Of a DNA stretch of 9,538 nt, positions 1 through 6,430 are shown one piece after another (within the stretch, counting starts at the first letter, position 1; each line of letters opens with the position of its first letter). The translations under genes and the position numbers were made by a program. The DNA comes from PALSA-894 sp049698215. Lineage in GTDB: Bacteria > Pseudomonadota > Alphaproteobacteria > Rhizobiales > Xanthobacteraceae. Below the pieces are notes generated by a model, which was given only the letters and a program-made list of their open reading frames with translations, was not told the origin of the DNA and made no database searches. The stretch is taken from contig JBAVXH010000329.1 in the NCBI GenBank assembly GCA_049698215.1, positions 1 to 9,538 on the forward strand. The letters are read 5' to 3'.

Positions 1-331
1 GCGTCAGGTCGGCCGGCTCGATCCGGCCGATCAGCAGCGGGAGCAGGGCGAGCCTGACCGTCAACCGGTCGGCGGACAGCGCGGGCGCCGGGCGGTCGTC
101 CCCCAGCGTCACGTCGGAAAAGCTCACCGTCGCGCTCGGAAACAGCGAGACTGCCGCATCGCCGCGGATCGCGGGCTCGAGCCCGGTCGCGCTACGGATC
201 TCCGTGAGCACGGCCTGGCGCACGCGATCGGGCGGGATCAGCCGCGAAGCAAAGACCAATGCGGCGATCCCTGCCGCCAACACGGCGGCAATCGCAAGAG
301 ACAGGCGCAGCAGGCCGGTAGCCGATGGCAC
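1..331 (-). CDS. AsmA-family protein, N-terminal part (cut by window edge)
   Basis: About 110 N-terminal residues are visible; the rest lies beyond base 1. The reading frame begins with a short basic/polar stretch, then a hydrophobic segment (about residues 7-27, rich in Leu, Ala, Val, Ile) that fits an inner-membrane anchor. It continues with an IPPDRVRQAV...GLEPAIRGDAAVSLFPSATVSFSDVTLG-like region, the usual opening of AsmA proteins: an amphipathic helix, then a beta strand with the S-L-F-P motif. AsmA-like proteins are periplasm-facing envelope proteins linked to lipid transport and outer-membrane homeostasis; that role is family knowledge. I chose GTG at 331 because the hydrophobic anchor follows directly and a GCGGAAG stretch lies about 10 bases upstream, but the frame stays open upstream, so the start is uncertain. 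It is the same strand as scoAB, 128 bases downstream of scoB. Confidence 0.72.
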   Translation of the reverse strand, partial: MPSATGLLRLSLAIAAVLAAGIAALVFASRLIPPDRVRQAVLTEIRSATGLEPAIRGDAAVSLFPSATVSFSDVTLGDDRPAPALSADRLTVRLALLPLLIGRIEPADLT

Positions 332-459
332 AGCTTTAAGACTTCCGCTCAGGAGGACTTGGGCGGCTCGCCCGACTATAGCGGGTGCCGACTCGTGCGC
401 AACGTCTGGCTGCCGTTCGTGACCCTTTTGGGGCGCGTTTTGCCGTGTTTGCTCAAGGA
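332..459. other. Intergenic gap between scoB and the AsmA-like gene
   Basis: This gap of 128 bases follows the scoB stop and precedes the AsmA-like start on the minus strand. I see no convincing hairpin-plus-T-run terminator and no gene. It probably contains the AsmA-gene leader, or the two transcripts are joined. Confidence 0.5.
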
Positions 460-1119
460 CTAGAGGGTGTTGGGCACTTTGAAGGCGGCTTCCGTCTTCG
501 ACTTGATCTCATCGAGCGTCACGCCGGGGGCGAGCTCCTTCAAGGTCATGCCGCCGTTCTTCTTGTCGATGTCGAAGACACCGAGGTCGGTGATCACCAT
601 GTCGACGACGTTCGCGCCGGTGAGCGGCAGCGAGCACTTGTGCAGGAGCTTCGGCTCGACCGAGCCGTCCTTCGCCTTGGCGCTGTGCTCCATAATCACG
701 ACGACCTTCTTCACCCCGGCGACGAGGTCCATGGCGCCACCCATGCCCTTCACCATCTTGCCGGGGATCATCCAGTTGGCGAGATCGCCGTTCTCGGCGA
801 CCTGCATGGCGCCGAGCAGCGCGAGATCGATGTGACCGCCGCGGATCATCGCGAACGAGTCGGCCGAGGAGAAGAAGCTCGTCGTCGGCAACTCGGTGAC
901 GGTCTGCTTGCCGGCATTGATCAGGTCCGGGTCCTCGTCACCCTCGTAGGGGAACGGGCCGAAGCCGAGCATGCCGTTCTCGCTTTGCAGCTGCACGCTC
1001 ATGCCGGACGGAATGTAGTTCGACACCAGCGTCGGGATGCCGATGCCGAGATTGACGTAAAAGCCGTCCTGCAGCTCTTTCGCTGCGCGCTCGGCCATCT
1101 GGTTGCGATCCCAAGGCAT
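460..1119 (-). CDS. scoB: Succinyl-CoA:3-ketoacid CoA-transferase subunit B
   Basis: Beta subunit of a family I CoA-transferase. With ScoA it moves CoA from succinyl-CoA to acetoacetate (or a related 3-oxoacid) in ketone-body / short-chain 3-oxoacid catabolism in the cytoplasm. The predicted 219 residues match the usual subunit B length. Visible signatures are VNLGIGIPT (about 22-30) and SENGMLGFG (46-54), whose Glu47 is the family's catalytic glutamate that forms the enzyme-CoA thioester. The C-terminal ITDLGVFDIDK and LAPGVTLDEI stretches are also typical. I prefer ATG at 1119 over the upstream ATG at 1143: a GGGAG ribosome-binding site sits 6 bases before 1119, MPWDRNQMAERAA gives the usual N-terminus, and the upstream start lies inside a palindromic repeat. 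It is 63 bases downstream of scoA on the same strand. PcaJ or AtoA would look similar, so the exact acceptor acid is inferred. Confidence 0.93.
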   Translation of the reverse strand: MPWDRNQMAERAAKELQDGFYVNLGIGIPTLVSNYIPSGMSVQLQSENGMLGFGPFPYEGDEDPDLINAGKQTVTELPTTSFFSSADSFAMIRGGHIDLALLGAMQVAENGDLANWMIPGKMVKGMGGAMDLVAGVKKVVVIMEHSAKAKDGSVEPKLLHKCSLPLTGANVVDMVITDLGVFDIDKKNGGMTLKELAPGVTLDEIKSKTEAAFKVPNTL

Positions 1120-1134
1120 GACGTTCTCCCGTTG

Positions 1135-1183
1135 GCGCATCATCTTTTCCGAAAACCGGTACCCACTTTTCGGGATGATGCGC
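1135..1183. repeat. Intergenic palindromic repeat between scoA and scoB
   Basis: A nested inverted repeat. Outer arms GCGCATCATC (1135-1144) and GATGATGCGC (1174-1183) are perfect 10-base complements. Inner arms CCGAAAA (1149-1155) and TTTTCGG (1167-1173) flank an ACCGGTACCCAC-type core. From memory, the CGAAAACCGG...CCACTTTTCGG pattern resembles a dispersed intergenic repeat of Bradyrhizobium-like genomes. Its last base abuts the scoA stop codon, so the transcript of the scoA-scoB gap could fold into a hairpin there. Confidence 0.82.
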
Positions 1184-1908
1184 TAGACCTCCACTCCCGC
1201 GGCAGCTGCCATCAGGCGCTTGCGTGTCGTTCGAGATTCAATCCGCTTCTCGGCGGTGGTGTGAATGATGCGCTGAACGTAGACGCCCGGCGTGTGGATC
1301 ATGTCGCCGTCGAGCTCGCCCGGCTCGACCAGATGCTCGACCTCGGCGACCGTGATGCGGCCCGCTGTCGCCATCATCGGGTTAAAGTTGCGCGCGGTCT
1401 TGCGGTAGACGAGGTTGCCTTCGGTGTCGCCTTTCCAGGCGTGGACCAGCGAGAGATCGGAGACCAGGCCGGTCTCCATGATGTAGCGCTCGCCGTTGAA
1501 GGTGCGCTCTTCCTTGCCCTTGGCGATATCGGTGCCGACGCCGGTCTTGGTGAAGAAGGCCGGAATGCCGGCGCCGCCGGCGCGGATGCGCTCGGCCATG
1601 GTGCCCTGCGGATTGAACTCGATCTCGAGCTCGCCGGCGAGGAACTGCTGCGCGAACAGCTTGTTCTCGCCCACGTAGGACGCGATCATCTTCTTGATCT
1701 GGCGGGTTTCCAGCAGCAGGCCGAGGCCCGCGCCGTCGATGCCGGCGTTGTTCGACACGCAGGTGAGGTTCTTCACGCCGGTGTCGCGCAGCGCCTTGAT
1801 CAAGGTCTCCGGCATGCCGCACAGGCCGAATCCGCCGGCCATGACCATCATGCCGTCCTTGACGATGCCCGTAAGCGCCGACTTGGCGTCGGGATAGACC
1901 TTTTTCAT
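1183..1908 (-). CDS. scoA: Succinyl-CoA:3-ketoacid CoA-transferase subunit A
   Basis: Alpha subunit, 241 residues, of the same heteromeric CoA-transferase as ScoB; both chains are needed for activity. The glycine-rich CoA-binding signature of subunit A is visible as AGGFGLCGMPE (about 24-34). It is followed by LTCVSNNAG, IKKMIASYVGENKLFAQQFLAGELEIEFNPQGT-type segments and AGGAGIPAFFTKTGVGT, all family landmarks. The C-terminus HTPGVYVQRI is also typical. The ATG at 1908 is preceded by GGAGG about 10 bases upstream, and MKKVYPDAKSAL is the normal start of this family. It is the first gene of a two-gene minus-strand operon. A candidate promoter lies about 40-65 bases upstream. Confidence 0.95.
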   Translation of the reverse strand: MKKVYPDAKSALTGIVKDGMMVMAGGFGLCGMPETLIKALRDTGVKNLTCVSNNAGIDGAGLGLLLETRQIKKMIASYVGENKLFAQQFLAGELEIEFNPQGTMAERIRAGGAGIPAFFTKTGVGTDIAKGKEERTFNGERYIMETGLVSDLSLVHAWKGDTEGNLVYRKTARNFNPMMATAGRITVAEVEHLVEPGELDGDMIHTPGVYVQRIIHTTAEKRIESRTTRKRLMAAAAGVEV

Positions 1909-1944
1909 TGAAAACCCGCCTCCGCGATTACCGTTTCGCCGATC

Positions 1945-1973
1945 TGCTTAGCGGCAGACCTGCGAACGCTCAA
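1945..1973 (-). promoter_or_regulatory. Candidate sigma-70-type promoter for scoAB
   Basis: Reading the minus strand, TTGAGC (1968-1973) and TAAGCA (1945-1950) are separated by exactly 17 bases, about 37 bases before the scoA start. The match to consensus is moderate (3-4 of 6 in each box) and alphaproteobacterial promoters vary, so this is a candidate only. Confidence 0.35.
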
Positions 1974-2022
1974 GCTTTCCGGCGGACGTCCTGAAGGTAG
2001 CGGGCCCGGACGGGGCCGATCA

Positions 2023-2054
2023 AGGGCGGGCTCACGCGTCGCGACGCCCGCCCT
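2023..2054. repeat. 9-base inverted repeat in the scoA / ABM-gene divergent gap
   Basis: AGGGCGGGC (2023-2031) and GCCCGCCCT (2046-2054) are perfect complements around a 14-base spacer that contains a further CGCG-rich dyad. The element lies about 77 bases before the ATG of the small ABM-like gene. It could be an operator or a leader hairpin. No T-run follows, so a simple terminator is unlikely. The rest of the 222-base gap (1909-2130) shows no gene. Confidence 0.5.
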
Positions 2055-2130
2055 GTTGCGGACGGTTCCGGGCAGGCGCAGGATTGGTGTGCCGGTGCTG
2101 GCGATCGCCGCCGACCTGGGAGGGGGAAAT

Positions 2131-2496
2131 ATGACTGCTTACAACGTCGTGCGTTTCCGCGTGAAACCGGGCTACGAGCAGAAATTCATCGAAGCGCACA
2201 AGAACGCGAAGCCCAACTTCAAGGGTTTCGTTGAGGGCGTGATGATCAAGACCGGCGACCAGACTTATTGTTTTGTCGCCAAATGGACGAACTTCCAGCG
2301 CATCGCCGATGCGCGTCCGGGCATGATCGGCATGCTCAACAGCTTCCGCGACTGTCTCGACGATCTCGGTGGGGGGCTCGGTGTCACCGACCCGGTTTCG
2401 GGCGAAGCGGTTCTGACGCTGAAGCTTGCGTCGCCAAAGCGCGCGAAGGCGGCGAAGAAGAAGCCGGCCGCCAAGAAGAAGAAAAAGAAAAAGTAG
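2131..2496 (+). CDS. Small ABM-like (dimeric alpha/beta-barrel) protein with poly-lysine C-terminal tail
   Basis: A 121-residue protein. Residues 1-100 (MTAYNVVRFRVKPGYEQKF..., a central TGDQTYCFVAKWTNFQRI, then a long helix IGMLNSFRDCLDDLG) resemble a single antibiotic-biosynthesis-monooxygenase/EthD-like ferredoxin fold, which usually dimerises. I cannot name a substrate, and many such proteins are uncharacterised. The last 21 residues (about 101-121) are SPKRAKAAKKKPAAKKK followed by four more lysines: 12 Lys and 1 Arg of 21, like the tails of histone-H1-like or ribosome-associated proteins. The tail could bind nucleic acid or polyanions (inference). ATG at 2131 is chosen for its strong GGGAGGGGG ribosome-binding site 4 bases upstream; a longer frame from TTG at 2056 lacks support. 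The helicase gene follows after 121 bases on the same strand. Confidence 0.75.
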   Translation: MTAYNVVRFRVKPGYEQKFIEAHKNAKPNFKGFVEGVMIKTGDQTYCFVAKWTNFQRIADARPGMIGMLNSFRDCLDDLGGGLGVTDPVSGEAVLTLKLASPKRAKAAKKKPAAKKKKKKK

Positions 2497-2617
2497 GCGC
2501 GGAGCCACCCGGGAGCGTTGCGATCGGCACGGCGCGCTGGCGTCTCGCGGCCGCCGATTTGCGAACAAAAGGCGAAACGTGATTGCTGTGCCGTTGGCAC
2601 GGGCACGTGATTCGCGA

Positions 2618-4648
2618 ATGGACTACCTCGATCGCCTCAATCACGATCAGCGCGCGGCGGTCGAGCACGGCGCGGACGGCGACGCGCCCCCGCTGCTGAT
2701 CATCGCGGGCGCGGGCTCGGGCAAGACCGACACGCTCGCGCACCGCGTCGCGCATCTCGTGATGAACGGCGCCGATCCGCATCGCATCCTGCTGCTCACC
2801 TTCTCGCGCCGCGCCGCCGCCGAGATGGCCGCGCGCGCGGAACGGATCCTCGCTCGCGCCATAGGCATGAACAGCACGGCCGGCCTACCGTGGTCCGGCA
2901 CGTTCCACGCGATCGGCGCGCGCTTCCTGCGCGAATACGCCGAGCGCATCGGGCTTGACCGTGCGTTCACGATCCACGATCGCGAGGATTCCGCGGATCT
3001 CATGAACCTGGTGCGCCACGAGCTCGGCTTTTCGCGCACCGAGAGCCGCTTCCCGCAGAAGGGCACGTGCCTTTCGATCTACTCGCGCGCCGTGAACGCC
3101 GAAGCGCCGCTCGACGAGGTGCTCGGCCGCGCATTTCCGTGGTGCGCAAACTGGTCGGCCGAGTTGAAGACGCTGTTTGCCGCCTATGTCGAGACCAAGC
3201 AGCGCCAGAACGTGCTCGATTACGACGACCTGCTGCTCTATTGGGCGCATATGCTGGCCGAGCGCGCGTTCGCGGACGAGATCGGTGCGCGCTTCGATCA
3301 TATCCTGATCGACGAATATCAGGACACCAACCGGCTGCAGGCCTCGATCCTGCTCGCACTCAAGCCGGACGGCCGCGGGCTCACCGTCGTCGGCGACGAC
3401 GCGCAGTCGATCTATTCGTTCCGCGCCGCGACGGTGCGCAACATCCTCGACTTCCCCGGCCACTTCACGCCGGCGGCGCGCATCGTGACCCTGGAACGCA
3501 ACTATCGCTCCACCCAGCCGGTCCTTGCGGCGTCGAATGCCGTGATCGCGCTTAGCGCCGAGCGTTTCACCAAGAATCTCTGGTCCTCGCGCGAGTCCTC
3601 GCTGCGCCCGCAGCTCATCGCGGTGCGCGACGAGGGCGACCAGGCGCGCTATGTGGTCGATCGCGTGCTGGAAAACCGCGAGGCGGGCCTCGCGCTCAAA
3701 TCGCAGGCCGTGCTGTTCCGCACCTCGCATCACTCCGACACGCTCGAATTCGAGCTGACCCGCCGCAACATCCCGTTCGTCAAGTTCGGCGGGCTGAAGT
3801 TTCTCGAAGCCGCGCACGTGAAGGACGTGCTCGCAGCGCTGCGCTTTGCCGAGAACCCGCGCGATCGCGTGGCGGGCTTTCGCGTGACGCAGCTCGTGCC
3901 GGGCATCGGCCCTGCGAACGCGGCGCGCATTCTCGATCGCCTCGCCGCGCCCGATCCCGCCGCGATGCTGGTCACCTACGCGCCGCCGCGCTCCGGCGCC
4001 GAGTGGAAGGCTTTCGCCGCGCTGTTCGACGCGCTGTTCCGCCGCGCCTCGCCATGGCCGGCCGAGTTCGAGCAGGTGCGCCGCTGGTACGAGCCCCATC
4101 TCGAACGCCTGCACGACGACGCGGCGGCGCGCGCCGCCGACCTCGCGCAGCTCGAGCAGATCGCCGCGAGCTACCGCACGCGCCAGCAATTTCTCACCGA
4201 CCTGACGCTCGATCCGCCGTCCGCAAGCTCGGACGAAGCCGGCGCGCCGCTGCTCGACGAGGATTATCTCATCCTCTCGACCATCCACTCCGCCAAAGGG
4301 CAGGAGTGGAAGTCGGTGTTCGTGCTCAACGCGGTCGACGGCTGCATCCCCTCCGACCTTGCGACCGGCTCGGCGGACGAGATCGAGGAGGAGCGGCGCC
4401 TCCTCTACGTGGCGATGACGCGCGCCAAGGATCAGCTCGACGTCATCGTGCCGCAGCGCTTCTACACGCACGGTCAGGCGAGCCGCGGCGATCGCTATGT
4501 GCATGCGCTGCGCACGCGCTTCATCCCGGCATCGGTCGCGAAGCACTTCGATCAGCGGGTGTGGCCGAGCGTGCAGCGAGGTGCGAAAGGCGCGGAGCCG
4601 CAGGCGCGGGTCGATGTCACGGCGCGGATGCGCGCGATGTGGCGGTAG
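2618..4648 (+). CDS. UvrD/Rep-family (SF1A) ATP-dependent DNA helicase
   Basis: A 676-residue superfamily 1 3'-5' helicase acting in DNA repair or replication restart. All core motifs are visible: Q motif LNHDQRAAV (Gln11); Walker A AGAGSGKT (30-37); motif Ia LLTFSRRAAAEM; motif II DEYQDT (about 232-237); motif III VVGDDAQSIYSFR (about 257-269); motif IV ERNYRSTQPV; motif V STIHSAKGQEWK (about 553-564); and motif VI LLYVAMTRAKDQLDV (about 595-609). The length is typical of Rep-like proteins. There is no clear Tudor-type C-terminal extension as in PcrA/UvrD and no nuclease domain as in AddA. ATG at 2618 is chosen because MDYLDRLNHDQ is the usual N-terminus. The frame is open further upstream, and GTG codons at 2579 and 2591 are alternatives, because no strong ribosome-binding site precedes 2618. 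Whether it is the main UvrD or a paralogue cannot be told from the window. Confidence 0.93.
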   Translation: MDYLDRLNHDQRAAVEHGADGDAPPLLIIAGAGSGKTDTLAHRVAHLVMNGADPHRILLLTFSRRAAAEMAARAERILARAIGMNSTAGLPWSGTFHAIGARFLREYAERIGLDRAFTIHDREDSADLMNLVRHELGFSRTESRFPQKGTCLSIYSRAVNAEAPLDEVLGRAFPWCANWSAELKTLFAAYVETKQRQNVLDYDDLLLYWAHMLAERAFADEIGARFDHILIDEYQDTNRLQASILLALKPDGRGLTVVGDDAQSIYSFRAATVRNILDFPGHFTPAARIVTLERNYRSTQPVLAASNAVIALSAERFTKNLWSSRESSLRPQLIAVRDEGDQARYVVDRVLENREAGLALKSQAVLFRTSHHSDTLEFELTRRNIPFVKFGGLKFLEAAHVKDVLAALRFAENPRDRVAGFRVTQLVPGIGPANAARILDRLAAPDPAAMLVTYAPPRSGAEWKAFAALFDALFRRASPWPAEFEQVRRWYEPHLERLHDDAAARAADLAQLEQIAASYRTRQQFLTDLTLDPPSASSDEAGAPLLDEDYLILSTIHSAKGQEWKSVFVLNAVDGCIPSDLATGSADEIEEERRLLYVAMTRAKDQLDVIVPQRFYTHGQASRGDRYVHALRTRFIPASVAKHFDQRVWPSVQRGAKGAEPQARVDVTARMRAMWR

Positions 4649-4674
4649 CTACTTCGCCATCCGAGCAACTCAAA

Positions 4675-4785
4675 CCTCATCCTGAGGAGCCATGCGGAGC
4701 AGGCGTCTCGAAGGATGGCCCACGCCCCGAGTATGCCGCCATCCTTCGAGACGCTCGGCCTTCGGCCTTGCTCCTCAGGATGAGG
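4675..4785. repeat. Long nested inverted repeat after the helicase gene
   Basis: Outer arms CCTCATCCTGAGGAGC (4675-4690) and GCTCCTCAGGATGAGG (4770-4785) are perfect 16-base complements. Inner arms CGTCTCGAAGGATGGC (4704-4719) and GCCATCCTTCGAGACG (4738-4753) are another perfect 16-base pair. The whole 111 bases could fold into one long interrupted hairpin. From memory, the CCTCATCCTGAGGAGC...TCTCGAAGGATGG pattern matches a widespread intergenic repeat of Hyphomicrobiales. It fills the gap between the convergent helicase and cupin genes and may end transcription from both sides. Bases 4649-4674 and 4786-4821 hold nothing else I recognise. Confidence 0.88.
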
Positions 4786-4821
4786 GCTGTGTTTTCTGCG
4801 CTTTCTCAGCGGGCGTGAGAT

Positions 4822-5289
4822 CTACTGCTTCTTCTCCATCCCCTCCGCGGCCGCGAACGGCGTGCTCGTCGCCGGGCCTTCGCCCCACACTAGGATCGTC
4901 GCCGGCTCGGTCTTCGCGCCGTCGTAGTGCACGCCCTTGGCCCAATGGATCACGTGGGTGCCGGCCGGCATCGGCACGGTTGCCTCAGGGTCGAACTTGC
5001 CGCCGTTGCCGACCCACCAGGTGCCGGAGAGCACCATGAAGAAGCGGTCGTTCGGATGGAAATGCGGCCGGCTCATGTTGCCGGGCAGCCAGGTCAGCAG
5101 CATCGCATAGGGGCCAGGCTTTGTGGGATCGCCCTGCAGCACCGCCGTGCGATTGCCCGAGCGCGTGTTTTCGTTCCACTTGATGTCAGCGGGCAGCTTG
5201 AAGCCGACGATCTTCGGATCGAGCTCGATCCCCTGTGCGCTCCCCATCATGAGTGCAGCGGCGGCCAAAACGAGCCCTGTGCGTGTCAT
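4822..5289 (-). CDS. Secreted single-domain cupin protein
   Basis: 155 residues. An N-terminal signal peptide (a short basic start, then VLAAAALMMGSAQG to about residue 20) suggests export to the periplasm. The mature part is one small beta-barrel cupin domain. Motif 1 is PHFHPNDRFFMVLSGTWWVG (75-94), giving metal-ligand candidates His76 and His78. Arg82 stands where the classical motif has its glutamate. Motif 2 is MPAGTHVIHWAKGVHYDG (about 107-124), with His112, His115 and His121 available. The function is unknown. Related secreted cupins are annotated only as cupin-domain proteins, and enzymatic or sensory roles are both possible. ATG at 5289 has GGGAGG 6-7 bases upstream. It is divergent from the HtrA-like gene across a 70-base AT-rich gap, so the two may share a control region. 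Confidence 0.83.
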   Translation of the reverse strand: MTRTGLVLAAAALMMGSAQGIELDPKIVGFKLPADIKWNENTRSGNRTAVLQGDPTKPGPYAMLLTWLPGNMSRPHFHPNDRFFMVLSGTWWVGNGGKFDPEATVPMPAGTHVIHWAKGVHYDGAKTEPATILVWGEGPATSTPFAAAEGMEKKQ

Positions 5290-5359
5290 GCGCGCCTCCC
5301 TTTTGTCTTGTCGGAATTACCATATATTGAGGCAGCCGGACACGCTCAGGAGCCAGTGC
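5290..5359. promoter_or_regulatory. Divergent cupin / HtrA-like promoter region
   Basis: A 70-base gap separates two divergent start codons. It contains an AT-rich island (AATTACCATATATTGAG, 5315-5331) unlike the GC-rich surroundings, with a TATATT box at 5323-5328 on the plus strand. The ribosome-binding sites are GGGAGG for the cupin and AGGAG (5348-5352) for the plus-strand gene. No -35 box at proper spacing is convincing on either strand. Confidence 0.4.
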
Positions 5360-6340
5360 ATGCCAGCTTTGCCCGACTACAAGGTGTCGCCCTCGGTGCA
5401 GCCGAAGCCGGAAGACTACGGCGACTACGACCTGGACAAGGCGCTTTCCTCGGTCATGGGACTGCACGCGATCATTCCGAGCGACGCCTTCACGGCGGAG
5501 ACGCTCGGCACCGAGCGCGCGGGCAATGCCGTACTGATCCGCGAGAACGGCGTGGTGCTGACCATCGGCTATCTGATCACCGAGGCTCAGACGGTCTGGC
5601 TGCACCTGAACGATGGGCGCGTGGTGGAGGGGCATGTGCTCGGCTACGACCAGGCGACCGGCTTCGGGCTGGTGCAGGCGCTGGGGAAGCTCGACCTGCC
5701 GGCGCTGCCGCTCGGCGATTCGACACTGGTGCCGCTGGAGGAGAATGTCGTGGTCGGCGGCGCGGGCGGGCGGCAGCGCTCGGTCGCGGCGCGCGTGGTC
5801 GGCAAGCAGGAATTCGCCGGCTACTGGGAGTACGTCCTCGACGAGGCGATCTTCACCGCGCCGGCGCATCCGAACTGGGGTGGCACCGCGGTGATCGGGC
5901 CGACTGGCGAACTCATCGGCATCGGCTCGCTGCAGCTCGAGCGGGCGCGCGAGAAAGGGCCGCACGAGCACCTCAACATGGTCGTGCCGATCGACGACCT
6001 GAAGCCGGTCCTCGACGATCTGCTGAAGTTCGGACGCCCGAACCGGCCGCCGCGCCCGTGGCTCGGCCTCTACGCGACCGAGATCGAGGACAAGATCGTA
6101 GTGGTCGGCCTCGCCTCGCGCGGCCCCGCGCAGGCGGCCGAGATCCGCACCGGCGATATCATCCTGGCGGTCGCGGGCCGGCAGGTGACGGAACTCGCCA
6201 CCGCCTTCCGCAAGGTGTGGTCGCTCGGCGATGCCGGCGTCGACGTGCCGCTGCTTCTTTATCGCGACGGCCGCACCTTCGAGGTGACGGTGAAATCAGG
6301 CGACCGCACCCGGTTCCTGAAGGGCCCGAGTTTGCACTAG
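5360..6340 (+). CDS. HtrA-like trypsin-fold/PDZ protein lacking the catalytic triad (pseudoprotease)
   Basis: 326 residues. Residues about 30-215 align by eye with the two-barrel protease domain of DegP/HtrA (S1C). NGVVLTIGYLITEAQTVWLHLNDGR corresponds to the DGYILTNxHVV...DGR region, GYDQATGFGLVQA to the D..TDLALLK region, and PNWGGTAVIGPTGELIGI to GNSGGPL.N..GEVIGI. The three catalytic positions are His to Tyr71, Asp to Gly101 and Ser to Trp173. A PDZ domain follows (about 232-318: PWLGLYATEIEDK, AEIRTGDIILAVAGRQV, then strands to VTVKSGD). There is no signal peptide or membrane anchor, unlike most HtrA proteins, so it may be cytoplasmic. The frame is intact with normal codon use, so this looks like a maintained non-proteolytic scaffold or peptide-binding protein rather than a decaying gene (inference). 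ATG at 5360 has AGGAG 7 bases upstream. Confidence 0.8.
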   Translation: MPALPDYKVSPSVQPKPEDYGDYDLDKALSSVMGLHAIIPSDAFTAETLGTERAGNAVLIRENGVVLTIGYLITEAQTVWLHLNDGRVVEGHVLGYDQATGFGLVQALGKLDLPALPLGDSTLVPLEENVVVGGAGGRQRSVAARVVGKQEFAGYWEYVLDEAIFTAPAHPNWGGTAVIGPTGELIGIGSLQLERAREKGPHEHLNMVVPIDDLKPVLDDLLKFGRPNRPPRPWLGLYATEIEDKIVVVGLASRGPAQAAEIRTGDIILAVAGRQVTELATAFRKVWSLGDAGVDVPLLLYRDGRTFEVTVKSGDRTRFLKGPSLH

Positions 6341-6347
6341 GCCACTC

Positions 6348-6426
6348 CCGCTCATTCCCGCGAAAGCGGGAATCCAGTTCTTTCTTCATGTTGGCCCTGG
6401 GTCCCCGCTTTCGCGGGGACGAGCGG
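6348..6426. repeat. Paired inverted hairpin repeats in a convergent gap (possible bidirectional terminator)
   Basis: Two about 30-base copies in inverse orientation (6348-6377 and 6397-6426). Each copy carries its own perfect 8-base hairpin: ATTCCCGC-GAAA-GCGGGAAT (6354-6373) and GTCCCCGC-TTTC-GCGGGGAC (6401-6420). The left hairpin is followed by a pyrimidine/T-rich run (TTCTTTCTT, 6378-6386), which gives a weak terminator-like signal for the plus-strand HtrA-like gene. The TTCCCGCGAAAGCGGGAATCC pattern resembles a widespread proteobacterial intergenic repeat (memory, not searched). It fills the gap between two gene 3' ends. Confidence 0.85.
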
Positions 6427-6430
6427 AAGT

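Noticed and set aside
204..422. 72-codon plus-strand open frame near the left edge
   Set aside because: It is antisense to the AsmA-like N-terminus, with no ribosome-binding site or domain.
385..1911. 508-codon plus-strand open frame opposite scoA and scoB
   Set aside because: It is antisense to two clear CoA-transferase genes; the His/Arg/Asp/Leu-rich composition is that of a GC-rich shadow frame.
2056..2130. Upstream TTG start for the ABM-like protein
   Set aside because: The added 25 residues do not fit the fold, and a much stronger ribosome-binding site precedes ATG at 2131.
2426..2617. 64-residue N-terminal extension of the helicase
   Set aside because: The extension overlaps the lysine-tail coding region of the previous gene and is almost pure Arg/Ser; family N-termini begin near MDYLDRLN.
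2885..4546. 553-codon minus-strand open frame opposite the helicase
   Set aside because: It mirrors a gene with all SF1 helicase motifs; the composition is Arg/Ala/Val-rich with no recognisable domain.
6354..6386. Strong rho-independent terminator after the HtrA-like gene
   Set aside because: The hairpin is good, but the T-run begins several bases late and is interrupted by C; I list it only as a possible terminator within the repeat.
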